Of a DNA stretch of 64,000 bases, positions 44,156-55,079 are shown one piece after another. The position numbers and the translations under genes were made by a program. Source of the stretch: Mycobacterium lepromatosis (lineage in GTDB: Bacteria; Actinomycetota; Actinomycetes; Mycobacteriales; Mycobacteriaceae); assembly GCF_000975265.2 (NCBI RefSeq), contig NZ_CP083405.1:1426001-1490000 (forward strand), written 5' to 3'. How positions within the stretch are numbered: position 1 is the stretch's first letter; every line of letters begins with the position of its first letter. The notes under the pieces were generated by a model that saw only the letters and a program-made list of their open reading frames with translations, was not told where the DNA came from and did no database searches.

Positions 44156-45530
44156 TCAGATCGCCGCGCCGGGATTCAGGTAAGCCATAGGGGTCCAATT
44201 CGTGCCTGATGCGCTGGTTGAGCTCCATCACGTGGGGCCCGAGATAGCCGTCCAGCCATGGGTCGTTGCAACCGGCCGACGCCGTGCTCACCGGCTATGG
44301 TGCCGCCGAGGATGACGGCCATGTCCATGATTTCTCCGAACGCATGATGGGCGCGTTCCGTTATCGCGGCATCGGGGAAATTGTACACGATCAGCGGGTG
44401 GGTGTTGCCGTCGCCGGTGTGCGCGATCACCGAAATCATCAAGTTGCACTCGGTGACGATGTGGGCGATCCTAGTAACTAGCTTGCCTAGCGCCGGCAGC
44501 AGCACCCTGACGTTTTCGAGCAACAGTGAGCCCTTGATTTCGACCGCCGGGATGCAAACACCTTCGGGCGGCAACAAACGCCTCACCCTCGTCTGGGTCG
44601 TTCGTGGAAGATACTTGTGTTGCACCGTTTTCAGCAAACACAGCCGCGATCAGTTTGACTTCGTCGGCGGCCTGTGCACCCAAATTCGTCGGAGCCGGCC
44701 CCTAGCATAGTGGCTGCCCCGCGGTCCAGGTCCATCCGGAAGGTGTCCTCGACGGCATTGATTGCTACTGAATCCATAAATTCGAGCATTGTGGGACGTA
44801 GCCGAGCGGCGATTCCCAACACCGCATCGACAGCCGCCTGGACAGAGGCGAAGGTGGCTAACACGATGTTCGACGCGTTTTGGGTGGGCAACAGCCGCCG
44901 TGTCACTTCCGTGATGATTCCCAGCGTGCCTTCGCTGCCAACGAAGAGTGTTGTCAGGCTCAGCCCGGCGACGTCCTTTAGTCGCGGACCACCCAACCGG
45001 AACTGCGGTGCCGTCGGCCAACACCACCTGGATGCCCAGCACATAGTCGCCTGTGACGCCGTACTTCACACAGCACAGTCCGCCACCATTGGTGGCGAAG
45101 TTGCCACCAATGCTGCATATCTCGAACGACGACGGATCGGGTGGATACCACAGCCCGTGTTGGGCGGCGGGCTTCTTTAACTCCGCGTTGAACAGACCGG
45201 GCTGACAAACCGCGGTGCGGGTGACGGGGTCTACGGTGATGTCACGCATCTTTTCCGTCGACAGTACGATCCCGTCATCCAGTGCGTTAGCGCCGCCCGA
45301 CAAGCCGCTGCCGGCTCCCCGGGCCACCACCGGCACCCGGTTTGCGCTGGCTCAGCGTAATAACGTCCTGACCTCGTCAGTGTGGCGTGGCTGAACCACG
45401 GCCAGCGGTTTGCCTGCCGGACGGGTCCAAGCCGCGGTCCTGCCGGTAGCCGTCGGTGACAGACCGGATCGGTGACTACCATCCCGTCGGGCAGACCGGC
45501 CATGAGGCTGGTCAGAACACCCACGCCTCG
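44156..45530 (-). pseudogene. FAD-linked glycolate/lactate oxidase remnant (GlcD type, Rv1257c-like)
   Basis: Minus-strand frames show PVVARGAGSGLSGGANALDDGIVLSTEKM, the FAD-binding PCMH motif, then SSFEICSIGGNFATNGGGLCCVKYGVTGDYVLGIQVVLADGT. These are followed by VGSEGTLGIITEVTRRLLP and the C-terminal VIAHTGDGNTHPLIVYN and IMDMAVILGGTIAGEHGVG. The end reads LNPGAAI with the stop at 44156-44158. At least three frame breaks are present, including in the N-terminal FAD region and around 45000. Confidence 0.85.
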
Positions 45531-45539
45531 ATACTACGG

Positions 45540-46710
45540 GTCGGGGTCGACGACCAACTCTGGTGCGTGGTCTAGCTCGCGCAGCGACGGCCACCTGACA
45601 CAGACAAGCCCGGTCAACACGATGGGTAGCGCCAATGCCAAAACGCTACCCGCAATCCGGCGGTGTCGGTCAATTAACCGGCTAGCAGCAGGTTCAACGG
45701 GCCGGCGGTGAACGCGAGTGGACGTCATCACCCCGACCATTCGGCCACGCAAATAGAAAAAATTAAAAATAATTTAGTGTGGCGCTCGAGTTTGCACCTC
45801 TTAAGTTGTAAATTGCCGCCATCAGCTCATCAAGCAGGCCAATCAGCGGGACTTGATAGGCAACGGTGGCAGGAACGCGATTAACACCGTCGCCGAACTG
45901 AAGGTCCGGACTGCGGTAAGCATGATCGTGCGCCGGCGCACGTGTGGTTACAGTACGGCGTAGCCGAAAGTGTTCACCAGACCTACCCGTCGCGAGTGCT
46001 ATCAATGCCTAGCGAAGCTGCTGATGCTGGTCGGTGAAGTATTTTGGAATACAGTACGCTTGCCATCGGCCGGTACAGTGCGGTGACCGCCAGGTGGATT
46101 ATTGCCAGTGTGCGCAAGATCCGCAGACTCCACACGCAGCGCGGCCTGTCGGCGATTCCGGATACTCGCCCCCCTGCGGCCGGATAGTGTGGCAGCTTAA
46201 CGGCGTCTTCGAGCCGCAACGCGGCAATCGCGAAGATCGACAACTCTTAAGGTGCCCACGGTGATCTACACCGTGGTGATTTTGCTGACCGTGGTGATCA
46301 TCAGACCGCCGACGCCTGGTTCGACCACAAACGCCAGGTTGAGGATCGCCTTCGTAAATGTAGTCGGCTCGGTCCAATGAACAGCCCGCTCGTGCGGCGA
46401 CCTTGGGTAGCATCGACTGGCGAGCCGTAACCTCTGTGTGATTGAATAACACTGAGAGCGCGACTATCACCGCGACTTTTACTGCGTTGGTTGCCCAACC
46501 CTCACGCCACTAGCGGGACGTCGGTCATTGCTGCGCCAGACAACGCATCGGAGACCAATTGACACCCGGCGGGGTCCAAAAGTAGTCGACCACGGTGCCG
46601 GCGGTCAGCGTCGAGATGAGTAAGGGCAGTGTGGTCGAGCCGACTACGATCGATGCGTCCTGTGCGCTGTGTCCGCGCTGTAAGCACCAGCCAGGGGAAG
46701 GGCAATGATG
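45540..46710 (-). pseudogene. tap: Tap-family MFS multidrug efflux pump remnant (Rv1258c-like)
   Basis: In transcription order the minus strand gives FPWLVL near the start, VSDALSGAAMTDVPLVA and MTARQSMLPKVAARAGCSLDR. Next come LSIFAIAALRLEDAVKLPH, ILRTLAIIHLAVTALYRPMASVLYSK, LRGRMVGVMTS and finally ALALPIVLTGLVCVRWPSLRELDHAPE. This is the pattern of the Tap tetracycline/aminoglycoside pump, spread over several frames. The order next to the FAD oxidase and udgB matches Rv1258c. Confidence 0.78.
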
Positions 46711-46902
46711 GAAATGTCATCACTAATCAGCGCACGCCACTCACTCGGCGGACAGGATAAGGAACGCCGGGCTGCGGCTGTTGTTTCGCATGCCGGGCTG
46801 CATTTAACGTCAAGGCCACACGCGGAGCAATCGAATTTCAGGCCCCCTAGATAATTTAGGGCTTGTTCGTTACTGCACACGGCGGAATGGTTCGATGTTC
46901 TT

Positions 46903-47712
46903 GTGCTCATCCATCCAAGTACTGGCCAGGCGTTCGGTTCTCCTGTCGGGCCTGGAACCGGCTGGCCGGGCGATCTGGCCACACCGCGGACTCCAGTTGC
47001 CGCCAACGCCGAACAGGTTTTGGTGTTGGCGGGTGGAGCCGGCTCGATTCCCGAACTCAACGCACAGATCAGCGTATGCCGAGCCTGCCCAAGGTTAGTC
47101 GACTGGCGTGAAAAGGTCGCGATCGTCAAGCGCCGAGCTTTCGCCGACCAGCCGTATTGGGGGCGGCCGGTGCCGAGTTGGGGATCGCAGCAGCCGCGGC
47201 TGTTGATCGTGGGGCTGGCGCCCGCTGCGCACGGCGCCAACCGGACCGGGCGAATATTCACCGGAGATCGTTCTGGGGACCAGTTGTATGCGGCTCTGCA
47301 CCGGGCTGGGTTGGTGAACTCACCGACCAGCATGGACGCAGCAGACGGGTTGCAGGCCAACCAGACTCGGATCACTGCACCGGTACGGTGCGCGCCGCCC
47401 GGAAACTCTCCGACGCCGGCGGAGTGGGTTACCTGCTCACCCTGGCTGGATGCCGAATGGCGGTTGGTGTCTGAGCACGTTCGGGCAATCGTCGCCCTGG
47501 GTAGATTTGCCTGGCAGGTCGCGCTTCGACTACCGGGCGCATCCGCAATGCGCAAGCCGCGGTTCAGCCACGGTGTTGTGGCGCAGCTGTCCGCCGGTGT
47601 GCGTTTGCTCGGCTGTTACCATCCGAGTCAGCAGAATATGTTCACCGGTAGGTTGACGCCGGCAATGCTCGACGAGCTTTTCCGTGACGCCAAGAAATTG
47701 GCCGGGATTTAG
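46903..47712 (+). CDS. udgB: Type 5 uracil-DNA glycosylase UdgB (Fe-S)
   Basis: This 269-residue DNA repair glycosylase removes uracil and related deaminated bases. Four cysteines that hold the Fe-S cluster are seen at 59 and 62 ([12 protein letters not shown]), 163 (RCAPPGNSP) and 178 (CSPW). The active-site motif is [14 protein letters not shown] at 105-118 and the second motif HPSQQN near the C-terminus ([16 protein letters not shown]). I used the GTG at 46903. The N-terminus ([23 protein letters not shown]) resembles the M. tuberculosis start as I remember it. It is the only intact gene in about 12 kb of decay. Confidence 0.9.
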   Translation: MLIHPSTGQAFGSPVGPGTGWPGDLATPRTPVAANAEQVLVLAGGAGSIPELNAQISVCRACPRLVDWREKVAIVKRRAFADQPYWGRPVPSWGSQQPRLLIVGLAPAAHGANRTGRIFTGDRSGDQLYAALHRAGLVNSPTSMDAADGLQANQTRITAPVRCAPPGNSPTPAEWVTCSPWLDAEWRLVSEHVRAIVALGRFAWQVALRLPGASAMRKPRFSHGVVAQLSAGVRLLGCYHPSQQNMFTGRLTPAMLDELFRDAKKLAGI

Positions 47713-48064
47713 TGACACGGCTGAAATTATGGTTGCTCGATAAGCTTACTGAGACCATAACGATGGCCAGGAATCAGAACTGCAAGCTGTGCTAATTTCT
47801 CGGCGTGTCGTCGCAGAAGTGTACGTGTCACGGTCGTCGATCTGCATACCCTACGACTAGTCGTTAGTGTTGTTCACGTGCGTGTTTCGATATTTGTGCT
47901 GCGCGTTCCCGCTTGGACTCGGTCGCATATGCGACGCTCACAGCCGGATCCGCAGGCTAATGGCAGCGGCACGCTGCATTTCTGCCTACAAAAACCTGCA
48001 ACGATCACCCATCGTACCAGCTCAAGCCGTAAATCAACGTTACAGGACGGCTTAACTGCCGTTT
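47713..48064. other. Intergenic stretch after udgB, no gene recognised
   Basis: I see no coding frame with family resemblance in these 350 bases and no clear terminator. Confidence 0.4.
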
Positions 48065-48160
48065 AGTGACAAGGCGGGAGACGGTTTTGGTTTCCGGAGT
48101 CAGTACCGTCGGTACGGCTGTCGCATATTAGCTTGGGCAGCAGGGTTATTCACTTATACG
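48065..48160 (+). pseudogene. FAD monooxygenase N-terminal scrap (Rv1260-like)
   Basis: A short stretch reads TVLVSGVSTVGTAVAY, a stop, then LGQQGYS, the dinucleotide-binding start of an FAD-dependent monooxygenase like Rv1260. Nothing of the remaining 350 residues is visible, so most of the gene has been deleted. Confidence 0.55.
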
Positions 48161-48179
48161 CCGAGCGTCGGAGCGAAGA

Positions 48180-48494
48180 GTGAAGTGTGCCCGCAGGGAA
48201 CATTCTTATGGCTGGGGGCGTTGACGCCAACGTGCGTCTTTCCGTCCTGATCTCGTTCCGGTGCGCACAGATCAGTAGGCTAGGTATGCGCCTGGTGGTC
48301 GCCGTGCAGCCGAAGCAGACCACTAAACCAGTAGATTTTCACTCGCTGCCGGGTCGTCGAAGACCGCAACATGTTGTCTGTTGGTGCCACCAGCCCGCCG
48401 TGCTGATTACCTACCTGGCCGTTGCAGACCACCGCACCGAACCGCTTGGCACCCTTGGAGCCGTTAGCGAAAGAGCTCATATAGTGAGCTCAGT
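48180..48494. other. Possible trace of a small F420-type nitroreductase gene
   Basis: Minus-strand frames contain short stretches (VVCNG and GWWHQ) that could be relics of the DUF385 protein Rv1261c expected here. The resemblance is weak. Confidence 0.2.
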
Positions 48495-48860
48495 CTGACT
48501 GGCTAGCATCGATTTGGGCTAGGGCTTCCCGCAAGATTTGACCCGTCGTTTCCCGGTCCGGGGCCCGGAGCAACACCATCCCTTTGGGGACCGACAGTTT
48601 GTCGTCGTTGCGGCGCGGAAGCACGTGCAGATGAATATGAAAATCGTTTGGAAGGCAGCTCAGCCATCGTTGAGCGCGATGTTTATCACGTCGGCCAGTT
48701 CGGTCGCGCGGGCGGCCTGCGTGATCCGTTGACCGATATCGATATTATTACACGCGCCTCCGAATATCCGCGACCCGCGTTCTATGCGAACTATTTGCCC
48801 CGGTAACTGCTTGCGTGGCATTAGCGATGACGTGGATGCGCAGGCTCACCCCGACCGGCT
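48495..48860 (-). pseudogene. HIT-family nucleotide hydrolase remnant (Rv1262c-like)
   Basis: The minus strand reads DIGQRITQAARATELADVINIALNDG, then in another frame FHIHLHVLPRRNDDKLSVPKGMVL and the end TGQILREALAQIDA. The HIT catalytic triad HIHLH is preserved, but there is an in-frame stop (NDG then stop) and the N-terminal half is gone. Confidence 0.75.
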
Positions 48861-50090
48861 CGAAGCACGCACCCGGATGCTGATTCGCTTGGGATTATTT
48901 TTCAGACCGGCGAATGGCGGCCATTTGCGCTGGAGAAGGGGTGTTGTGGTGCCTGATCCAGTCGATCTTCGACCACGTCGATGTTGCCGTCACCCCCTGG
49001 TACTGTCAACGGCCCGTTCCATGCCCGCGCCAACCAGCGCCGTGGGGCGCTGTCTATATTGCTGCCGGTAGCGTAACGGACTCCATACTACCCGATCTGG
49101 AATTTGACCGGTCAACCTGCCGCGGCCGTCCCCGTGGGATTTGGACGGTGAAGTCTAACCGATGTCAGTGCAGTTTTTCGGCGGCCGTACGTTGAAGCTA
49201 AGCTGTTGTCGTTACCGCCCAGATCGAGGCCGCATAAACGTGATCCCACCGGTGACCGCCGGTGTCATAAGGGGTGCGAATTTGCTAGCGCTAACCCGTC
49301 GCGCCCGGCTGCATGGTGCTCACAATAGATGTGATTGCCCGTCAGGCGGCCAGTTTGGTCCCTGGCGGCATGATGTGATCTGTGTTGGTGATGGCAGCCG
49401 CTGGTACTGGATCGGCCAGCTTGGCTCGGCGGTGTCGCAAGTCTGCAGTACAGTTTGGCCGCTTTGGCACTGTTGAAGTAAACGAACGTGATGTGGGGTA
49501 GTCGGTAAACAGTGCGGAAAAATTTTTGACCGTCAATCTTTTCGGTTCGGTCGCGGAGTTAGTGCTGCCGACGCAACGACGGCTGTACAGCACAGCCCAA
49601 AGAGCGACACCGTAGGCTAGCAAGGCCGCCAGTCGGGCGTCATATTGAGCGTTTGATTCGAGGACGAAAAGTTCATTGGTAATTGACCAGAACGCATTTT
49701 GCGGATTGGCTATAGTATTGCTGTTTCGCTGGTAGGTGGGCGTTCGGGCATGCGCCCAGGATTAATATCCTGGCGCCGGTGCCGATGATCGGCGGGCATC
49801 TCTGCAACAGTGGTGAGGTCATGTGACGTCTAAAAGAGTTGGTGTAGAGGCCGACTGGGAAGTGCATATCAATTCCTTTGTCCCAACCTTGCGGGCACGG
49901 CAGGAACCCGTGCTAGCGCCAATCAATTCCACTACTGGCGCGGAGCGTGCAGGAGAATACTGACTGCTTGCTGGCCTTTAACATCGCTGTATGTTTACCG
50001 GTGACAGTTCGCATACATGTCGAAAGACCCCGTCGTATGCGGTCCGCAAGGCTTCGTCGCCGAGCTCTCACAGCGGTTCCGCCGTGATAG
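48861..50090. other. Long decayed stretch, nothing assigned
   Basis: This is more than 1.2 kb without a recognisable gene. Frames up to 104 codons occur on both strands, but none resembles a family I know. It corresponds to the space before amiB2 in M. tuberculosis, whose amidase signature I could not find. Confidence 0.4.
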
Positions 50091-50094
50091 CCGT

Positions 50095-50478
50095 GCCGGT
50101 AGGACGCATCACGATTTGCGCTGATCATGTATTCGACGGGGCCGATGTCATAGCGGACCTGCCGTGATCCTGGTTGAGGATGGTCAAATCCGGGCAGTCG
50201 ATTTTGCTGGCCTGGTCTGTCCGTCGGATGTACCTCTGTTGGATCTGGGTGAGTTGACTATGTTGCCGGGTTTATGTGGATGCGCATCCGTGCTGGGATC
50301 CCCACCGGTCTACCCTCAAGCTTTAGCCAGCTACCCGGCTGAGGTGGCTCATCGGGTCGGATTATCGGTGACTGCACACGCCACCACTGGGGTCGCCGAA
50401 GTGCTCACCGCGTGTGTGGATGGGATCGAACACTGCACGTTTCGCAGCGAAAATGATGTCTTCGCTAGCCTGATGTAA
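50095..50478 (+). pseudogene. Metal-dependent amidohydrolase remnant
   Basis: The N-terminal beta-domain is visible as ICADHVFDGADVIADL, a frame change, then VILVEDGQIRAVD with LDLGELTMLPGL. The sequence jumps straight to AEVAHRVGLSVTAHATTGVAEVLTACVDGIEHCTF, the metal-binding HAH/IEHC part. The normal HTHL motif and a few hundred bases in between are missing, so it carries an internal deletion plus a frameshift. Confidence 0.65.
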
Positions 50479-50999
50479 TTGCAATTATCCTTGCTCAGGA
50501 GGCGTGGTGTAGTGTGACGCTTGCTGGTGTGCACCTGGGGATAGCAGAGAATATAGTGTCGATTGGATGGGCTATCTGGCGAGAAACCTTTCAGCTCATA
50601 GATTCCCGTGGCGCGTGTTGTCTTGTCTGCCGATGTTGGTGTCAGCCCTGAAAACCCCATAACGTGTTGCCTCAAGATCTGGCGGATCTGTCCCGACCTG
50701 GCGTCACCGGAACAGAGGTGCTGACTTGAGTTGCTGCCGCTGCCAGCTGTGGGCTGGATTACCGCAAGGGCCGTAACGCACCCGGTTATGACGTTGATCT
50801 GCTGGCGGTTTCCTCCGGTGTAAAGCGACCACGACCTTGCTGGACTGTGCGACGTCAAAGCTGTCTGGCGCAGTGGAAACTAAGTGCCGTTGCACCCTTC
50901 GAGGGTGGTCTCAGCACCAGCGCGTCGCGCTGATCAAGTCGCACGATTGTGCGTTGACGTTATACGTTGACTGGGGTGGACGACACGGTTGAGTTGACC
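50479..50999. other. Decayed stretch between amidohydrolase and cyclase remnants
   Basis: No family resemblance is seen. A minus-strand frame of 169 codons at 50349-50858 has no recognisable motif and overlaps the amidohydrolase remnant, so I regard it as chance. Confidence 0.35.
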
Positions 51000-52075
51000 A
51001 GAACATCGAGGATCTGCTCGGCTGTTTGACAGGCTCCGGGCCGAGCTCGTCGAGTGTGTGGTAACAATAGATCAGTAGTGTGAACACGATTTGGCCACCA
51101 GCCCTCCGTTGCCAAATAGCTACCCGGCTACCTTGTTGGAGATGACGGCAACTAAGTTTCGGCACGCGAGATCAGCGAGTGGCACAACGTTGACTTGGTG
51201 CTGCTGTAGCGCGTGCAGCGTGCTACCAGACGCGCCAGTATGCATGAATCTCGAAGCAGCCGTGCACATGTACGCGGACGGTTAGGTGGCCGCATATGGA
51301 AAGCGGTTCACTGAGCGTGGGTTGGCTCCCGATCACGTTGTGTTCATCGGTGTGGATCTTCCCGAGGGCCTGTCACGTGCTGCCGGAATTATGAGTTCTA
51401 CTGTCTTGGCGGTCGATCATGTACCTAGGAATCACTGAGGTAGAGATTGTCGCGAGGTTGCGGAAGCTGGTCAGCTGGACCGTGCCGCTGCCCCGTATGA
51501 TGATTTAGGGCATGTATATTCATGCAGTTATGGAACATGATGGAGACTGAAGCAGTCAGTGCTGCGAGTGAGTCGCTGGAACGCCACTGCCGGGTGCGCG
51601 TTGGGTGACTGTCTCTTTTGCTGATCTCGCCGGATTTACCCGGCTGTATGAGGTGGTTACGGCAAAGGAGCTGGGGCAACTCGCCGGTCGACTGGGTGAA
51701 CTCGCCCGTGATCTGACAGTCCTGCCGGTGCGCTACATCAAAACGATCGGCGACGCGGTGATGTTCGTCTAACTCGATCTGGCGCCGTTACTGGATGTGG
51801 TGCTGAAGCGTGTCGAAGTTATCTATCGACACCGATACTATTTTTCTCGGTTGCGCGCGGGAGTGGCCTCCGGGATGGTGGTGAGCAGGGCCGGCGATTG
51901 GTTTGGTAGTCCGGTGAATATGACAAGCCGGGTCACGGGGGCGGCACGGCCGGGCAGCGTGCTGGTTGCAGAGCCGCGGCATTCCACTGGTCATACGTCG
52001 GTCTACGTCGGCTCATGGGCATCCAGAGTGAGGTAAAACTCTTTCGGGTCCGGCGAGGGCGATGGATCTGACAAG
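51000..52075 (+). pseudogene. Class III adenylyl cyclase remnant (Rv1264-like)
   Basis: Frames in order show REISEWHNVDLVLLQRVQRA-like sequence from the regulatory N-terminal half, RFTERGLAPDHVVFIGVDLPEGLSRAAG, and the catalytic domain [37 protein letters not shown]. After that come [12 protein letters not shown], a TAA stop near 51770, and [41 protein letters not shown]. Metal and substrate residues (FAD, K and D of IKTIGD, N and R of NMTSR) are still present. The catalytic domain is therefore little eroded apart from the stop and frame breaks in the N-terminal half. M. tuberculosis Rv1264 is a pH-sensing cyclase. Confidence 0.85.
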
Positions 52076-53183
52076 TCGGACCTGCCTCAGATCCGTTCCC
52101 AGCACCTCCTCAAACGCTTTACATGTCGCTGACTTGCTGAGCTTGACTCGACAAAAGTTGCTGTGGCAAACGATTTAGCTGGTCGATTCGGCGCACAAGT
52201 AGGCCAGGAAGGAGCGCCTCTGGGGGACGTCTGGCAGCATCCTGCACTAGTCCCACGCGGCTGGTTATCCCCCGTTTCCGGCACTTTGGATGGGTTGCTT
52301 ATGGGTTCTCTGTTCCGCTACCGAGCAATAGCAACAATAGCTCCCCAGATAGCAAAGTTTTCCGTGCCGAGCGTACTCGTTTGTGCTGGCCGCCGAGCAA
52401 CCGGGTTGCTCGGCGGCGTGTTAGTCGGCTAGCTGGCCGACCGAAGGGTCATTCTGTTACTGCGACTGGTTTCGGGCGGCAGTTTCACCGGTGCCGAGCC
52501 ATTGGTATTGGCAACGGTTTTATATTCGGTGTCGGTTAACTGATTAGTGTAACAGACATAACAGTGTAATGACGTAATCATGAAGCAATATCACACGCAT
52601 GGGCGCAGATATGGTCGCCCTGGGGCTAGCAGCAGGCTACACAACCCGATCCAGTGGTGTAGTGGAATGGTTCGCTGGCCGCCTTCCCGATGACTAGTTT
52701 AGACGGCGATCCTATGATGATCGTCGACCGCTAAGAGATCACAGTCATCGGCAAGCGCCCTGAACCCGAGAGCCCTGGAAAGGAAGAAAGCGAGGCTCGC
52801 GCATAAGCGCATAAGAAGGTTGGGTCTCGTGATTCCGCGGAGAGACCTGGTCGGAACGGATGAGGATCACCGATGAAGCGCAGGAGCGACGCCTATATCC
52901 ACTGCGTGGAAGGAGATGGTGCATCCACCAACTAGATCACTGCTGACTGCGTTGAGAAGGAGTATTTGATAGAGCAAGCAGGACAATGTGTTCGGGCAAT
53001 ACGCTCCGCGGGTCGCAGAGCTTGACGTCGAATACGAGGACTACCGGGCAGAGGACGCCGTGGTGATGCGAGCCTATTAGCTGATGTTGTCTGAAGCAGT
53101 GAATTCGATGACTGAGTGGAGTTCGTAGACACCGGCCGTCACCGAATCCGGGTTGGTCTCGTAGGCCACCTCGCTTTAGCCGG
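52076..53183. other. Decayed region replacing the pknH-embR block
   Basis: In M. tuberculosis, Rv1265, pknH, embR, lprA and others lie between the cyclase and the ABC exporter. Here only 1.1 kb remains. Around 52340-52540 a hydrophobic plus-strand frame (ATGLLGGVLVG, stop, LADRRVILLL) resembles an MFS helix pair, weakly. No kinase motif is visible. An 8-bp unit (cgcataag) is repeated in tandem at 52800-52815. Confidence 0.45.
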
Positions 53184-55079
53184 CTAAGGCCCCACGTAGG
53201 CTTGGGTCATCCGGTAATACGCCCCCCGCCGGGCCAGTAGCTTGGTGTGGCTGCCTTGCTCAACGATCTTGCCAGCTGCTACTACCAGAATGTGGTCCGC
53301 ATCGCGGATAGTTGGAAGATGGTGTGCGATAATGAAACTTGTTCGATTCTGGAGAAGCTTGTGGGTGGCGCGCGCAATGAGGGCCTCGGTGCGGGTATCG
53401 ACTGAGCTGGTTGCTTCGTCCAGGATCAATAGCTGTGGTCGGGCCAGGAATGCGCGTGCGATGGTGATGAGTTGCTTCTCGCCAGTGCTGATGTTGCCAC
53501 TGTCTCCGCTAACCCGGGTCTGGTAGCCGGCCGACAGGGTGTGTACAAACCGGTCGACATAGGCCGCCTTGGCGGCTTCCACCACCTCGTCTTCGCTGGC
53601 CTGCGGCCGTCCATAGGCAATGTTTTCAGCGATCGTCCCGTCGAACAGCCAGGCGTCTTGCAGCACCATGCCGATTCGTGATCGCAGCGCATGTCTGCTC
53701 ACCGTGGTGATATCGACCCCGTCGATCAGGATTTGACCAGAATCCACATCGTAGAACCGCATGAGCAGGTTCACTAGGGTGGTTTTGCCCGCTCCGGTCG
53801 GTCCGACGATCGCTACCGTGCTGCCCGGTTCGACCACCATCGATAGGTCGTGGATCACTGGGGTGCCCGTGCTATACGCGAAGCTCACCTGCTGAAACTC
53901 CACGCGCCCGTTAATGCGTGGCTCTTGACCGTGGGGCAGCGGCAGCACAGGGTCTGGCAGGTCCTCAGGCGCGTCGAGCAGGTCGAAAACCCGCTCGACA
54001 CTAGCCAACCCGGATTGCAAGGTATTGTATATTCCCGTCACTTGGCTCAGCGGCGCGTTGAACTGCCGGACGTATTGGATGAATGCCTGGATGTTGCCAA
54101 GCGTGATGTGTCCGGCGGCTACCTTTAGGACTCCTAGCACAGCGACCACAACATATCCCAAATTGCCAATGAACGTCGTAGCCGGTGATACCAGACCCGA
54201 GAAGAACTGGGCGCCGAAACTCGCCTGGTAGACGTCATTGTTGAAGTTGTGGAATTGTTCTCGCGCTGCGGTCTGGTGGCCGAACGTCTTGACCACTGTG
54301 AACCCGCTGTAGGTTTCTTCGATATGGGCGTTGAGACGTCCGGTGCTCGTCCACTGAGCCACGAACAGCTGCCGCGAACGTTGCGCGATCACTCGTGTGG
54401 CTAGCAGCGACATAGGCACCGTCAGCAACGCAACTAGCGCCAGCAACGGCGAGACCGACACCATCACCGCCATCACCGCCACCACTGTCAAAAGCGACGT
54501 CAACAATTGGCTGAGCGTCATCGACAGTGATGATTGAAGGTTGTCGATATCGTTGGTGACCCGGCTCAGTAGCTCACCGCGCTGCTGTGTATCGCAGTAG
54601 GATAGCGGCAGCCGGTGCACTTTGTCTTCGACGTCGGAACGTAGCGCGAATATGATGCGCTGTACGGTGACGTTGAGTAACCGAGCTTGTGCCCAAGTCA
54701 ACAGTGCGGAAACCAAATACAGAGCCAGCGCCAGTTCTAGCGTTCTCCCCACCGCGACGAAGTCCACACCTTGGCCCGGGACCACGTTCATCCCCGACAG
54801 TAGGTCGGCGAAGGCATTGTCACCACGAGTCCGGGCTGCAGCGACCGCCTGCGTTTTGCTGATTCCCGTAGGGAGCTGTCGCCCGATGACGCCGTTGAAA
54901 AGTAGGTCGGTGGCGTGACCGAGGACCCACGGAACGATGATCCCGATCACTGTGCCGGTGATGCCGAGTGTTATCACCGTGAGGATTAACCGACGTTGTG
55001 GCATCAGCTGTTTCAGCAAACATCCCGCTGTACCCCAGAAGTCGCGGGACCGAAGGGCGGGGGCAGCAGCCACGGTCAC
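53184..55079 (-). CDS. ABC exporter half-transporter, catalytically competent subunit (Rv1272c family)
   Basis: This 631-residue protein has an N-terminal six-helix membrane domain and a C-terminal ATPase domain. Walker A is [10 protein letters not shown], the Q-loop in [12 protein letters not shown], Walker [13 protein letters not shown] with the catalytic Glu, and the switch His in FIIAHHLPT. The signature loop is non-standard ([10 protein letters not shown] in place of LSGGQ). It would pair with the upstream product as a heterodimeric lipid or drug exporter in the cytoplasmic membrane. I chose GTG 55079, which overlaps the stop of the upstream gene by four bases (GTGA) and gives exactly the M. 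tuberculosis length I remember. Confidence 0.9.
   Translation of the reverse strand: MTVAAAPALRSRDFWGTAGCLLKQLMPQRRLILTVITLGITGTVIGIIVPWVLGHATDLLFNGVIGRQLPTGISKTQAVAAARTRGDNAFADLLSGMNVVPGQGVDFVAVGRTLELALALYLVSALLTWAQARLLNVTVQRIIFALRSDVEDKVHRLPLSYCDTQQRGELLSRVTNDIDNLQSSLSMTLSQLLTSLLTVVAVMAVMVSVSPLLALVALLTVPMSLLATRVIAQRSRQLFVAQWTSTGRLNAHIEETYSGFTVVKTFGHQTAAREQFHNFNNDVYQASFGAQFFSGLVSPATTFIGNLGYVVVAVLGVLKVAAGHITLGNIQAFIQYVRQFNAPLSQVTGIYNTLQSGLASVERVFDLLDAPEDLPDPVLPLPHGQEPRINGRVEFQQVSFAYSTGTPVIHDLSMVVEPGSTVAIVGPTGAGKTTLVNLLMRFYDVDSGQILIDGVDITTVSRHALRSRIGMVLQDAWLFDGTIAENIAYGRPQASEDEVVEAAKAAYVDRFVHTLSAGYQTRVSGDSGNISTGEKQLITIARAFLARPQLLILDEATSSVDTRTEALIARATHKLLQNRTSFIIAHHLPTIRDADHILVVAAGKIVEQGSHTKLLARRGAYYRMTQAYVGP

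Noticed and set aside
46644..47555. 303-codon open frame on the minus strand
   Set aside because: It is antisense to udgB, which is clearly the real gene with its Fe-S cysteines and active-site motifs; GC-rich genes often leave such mirror frames.
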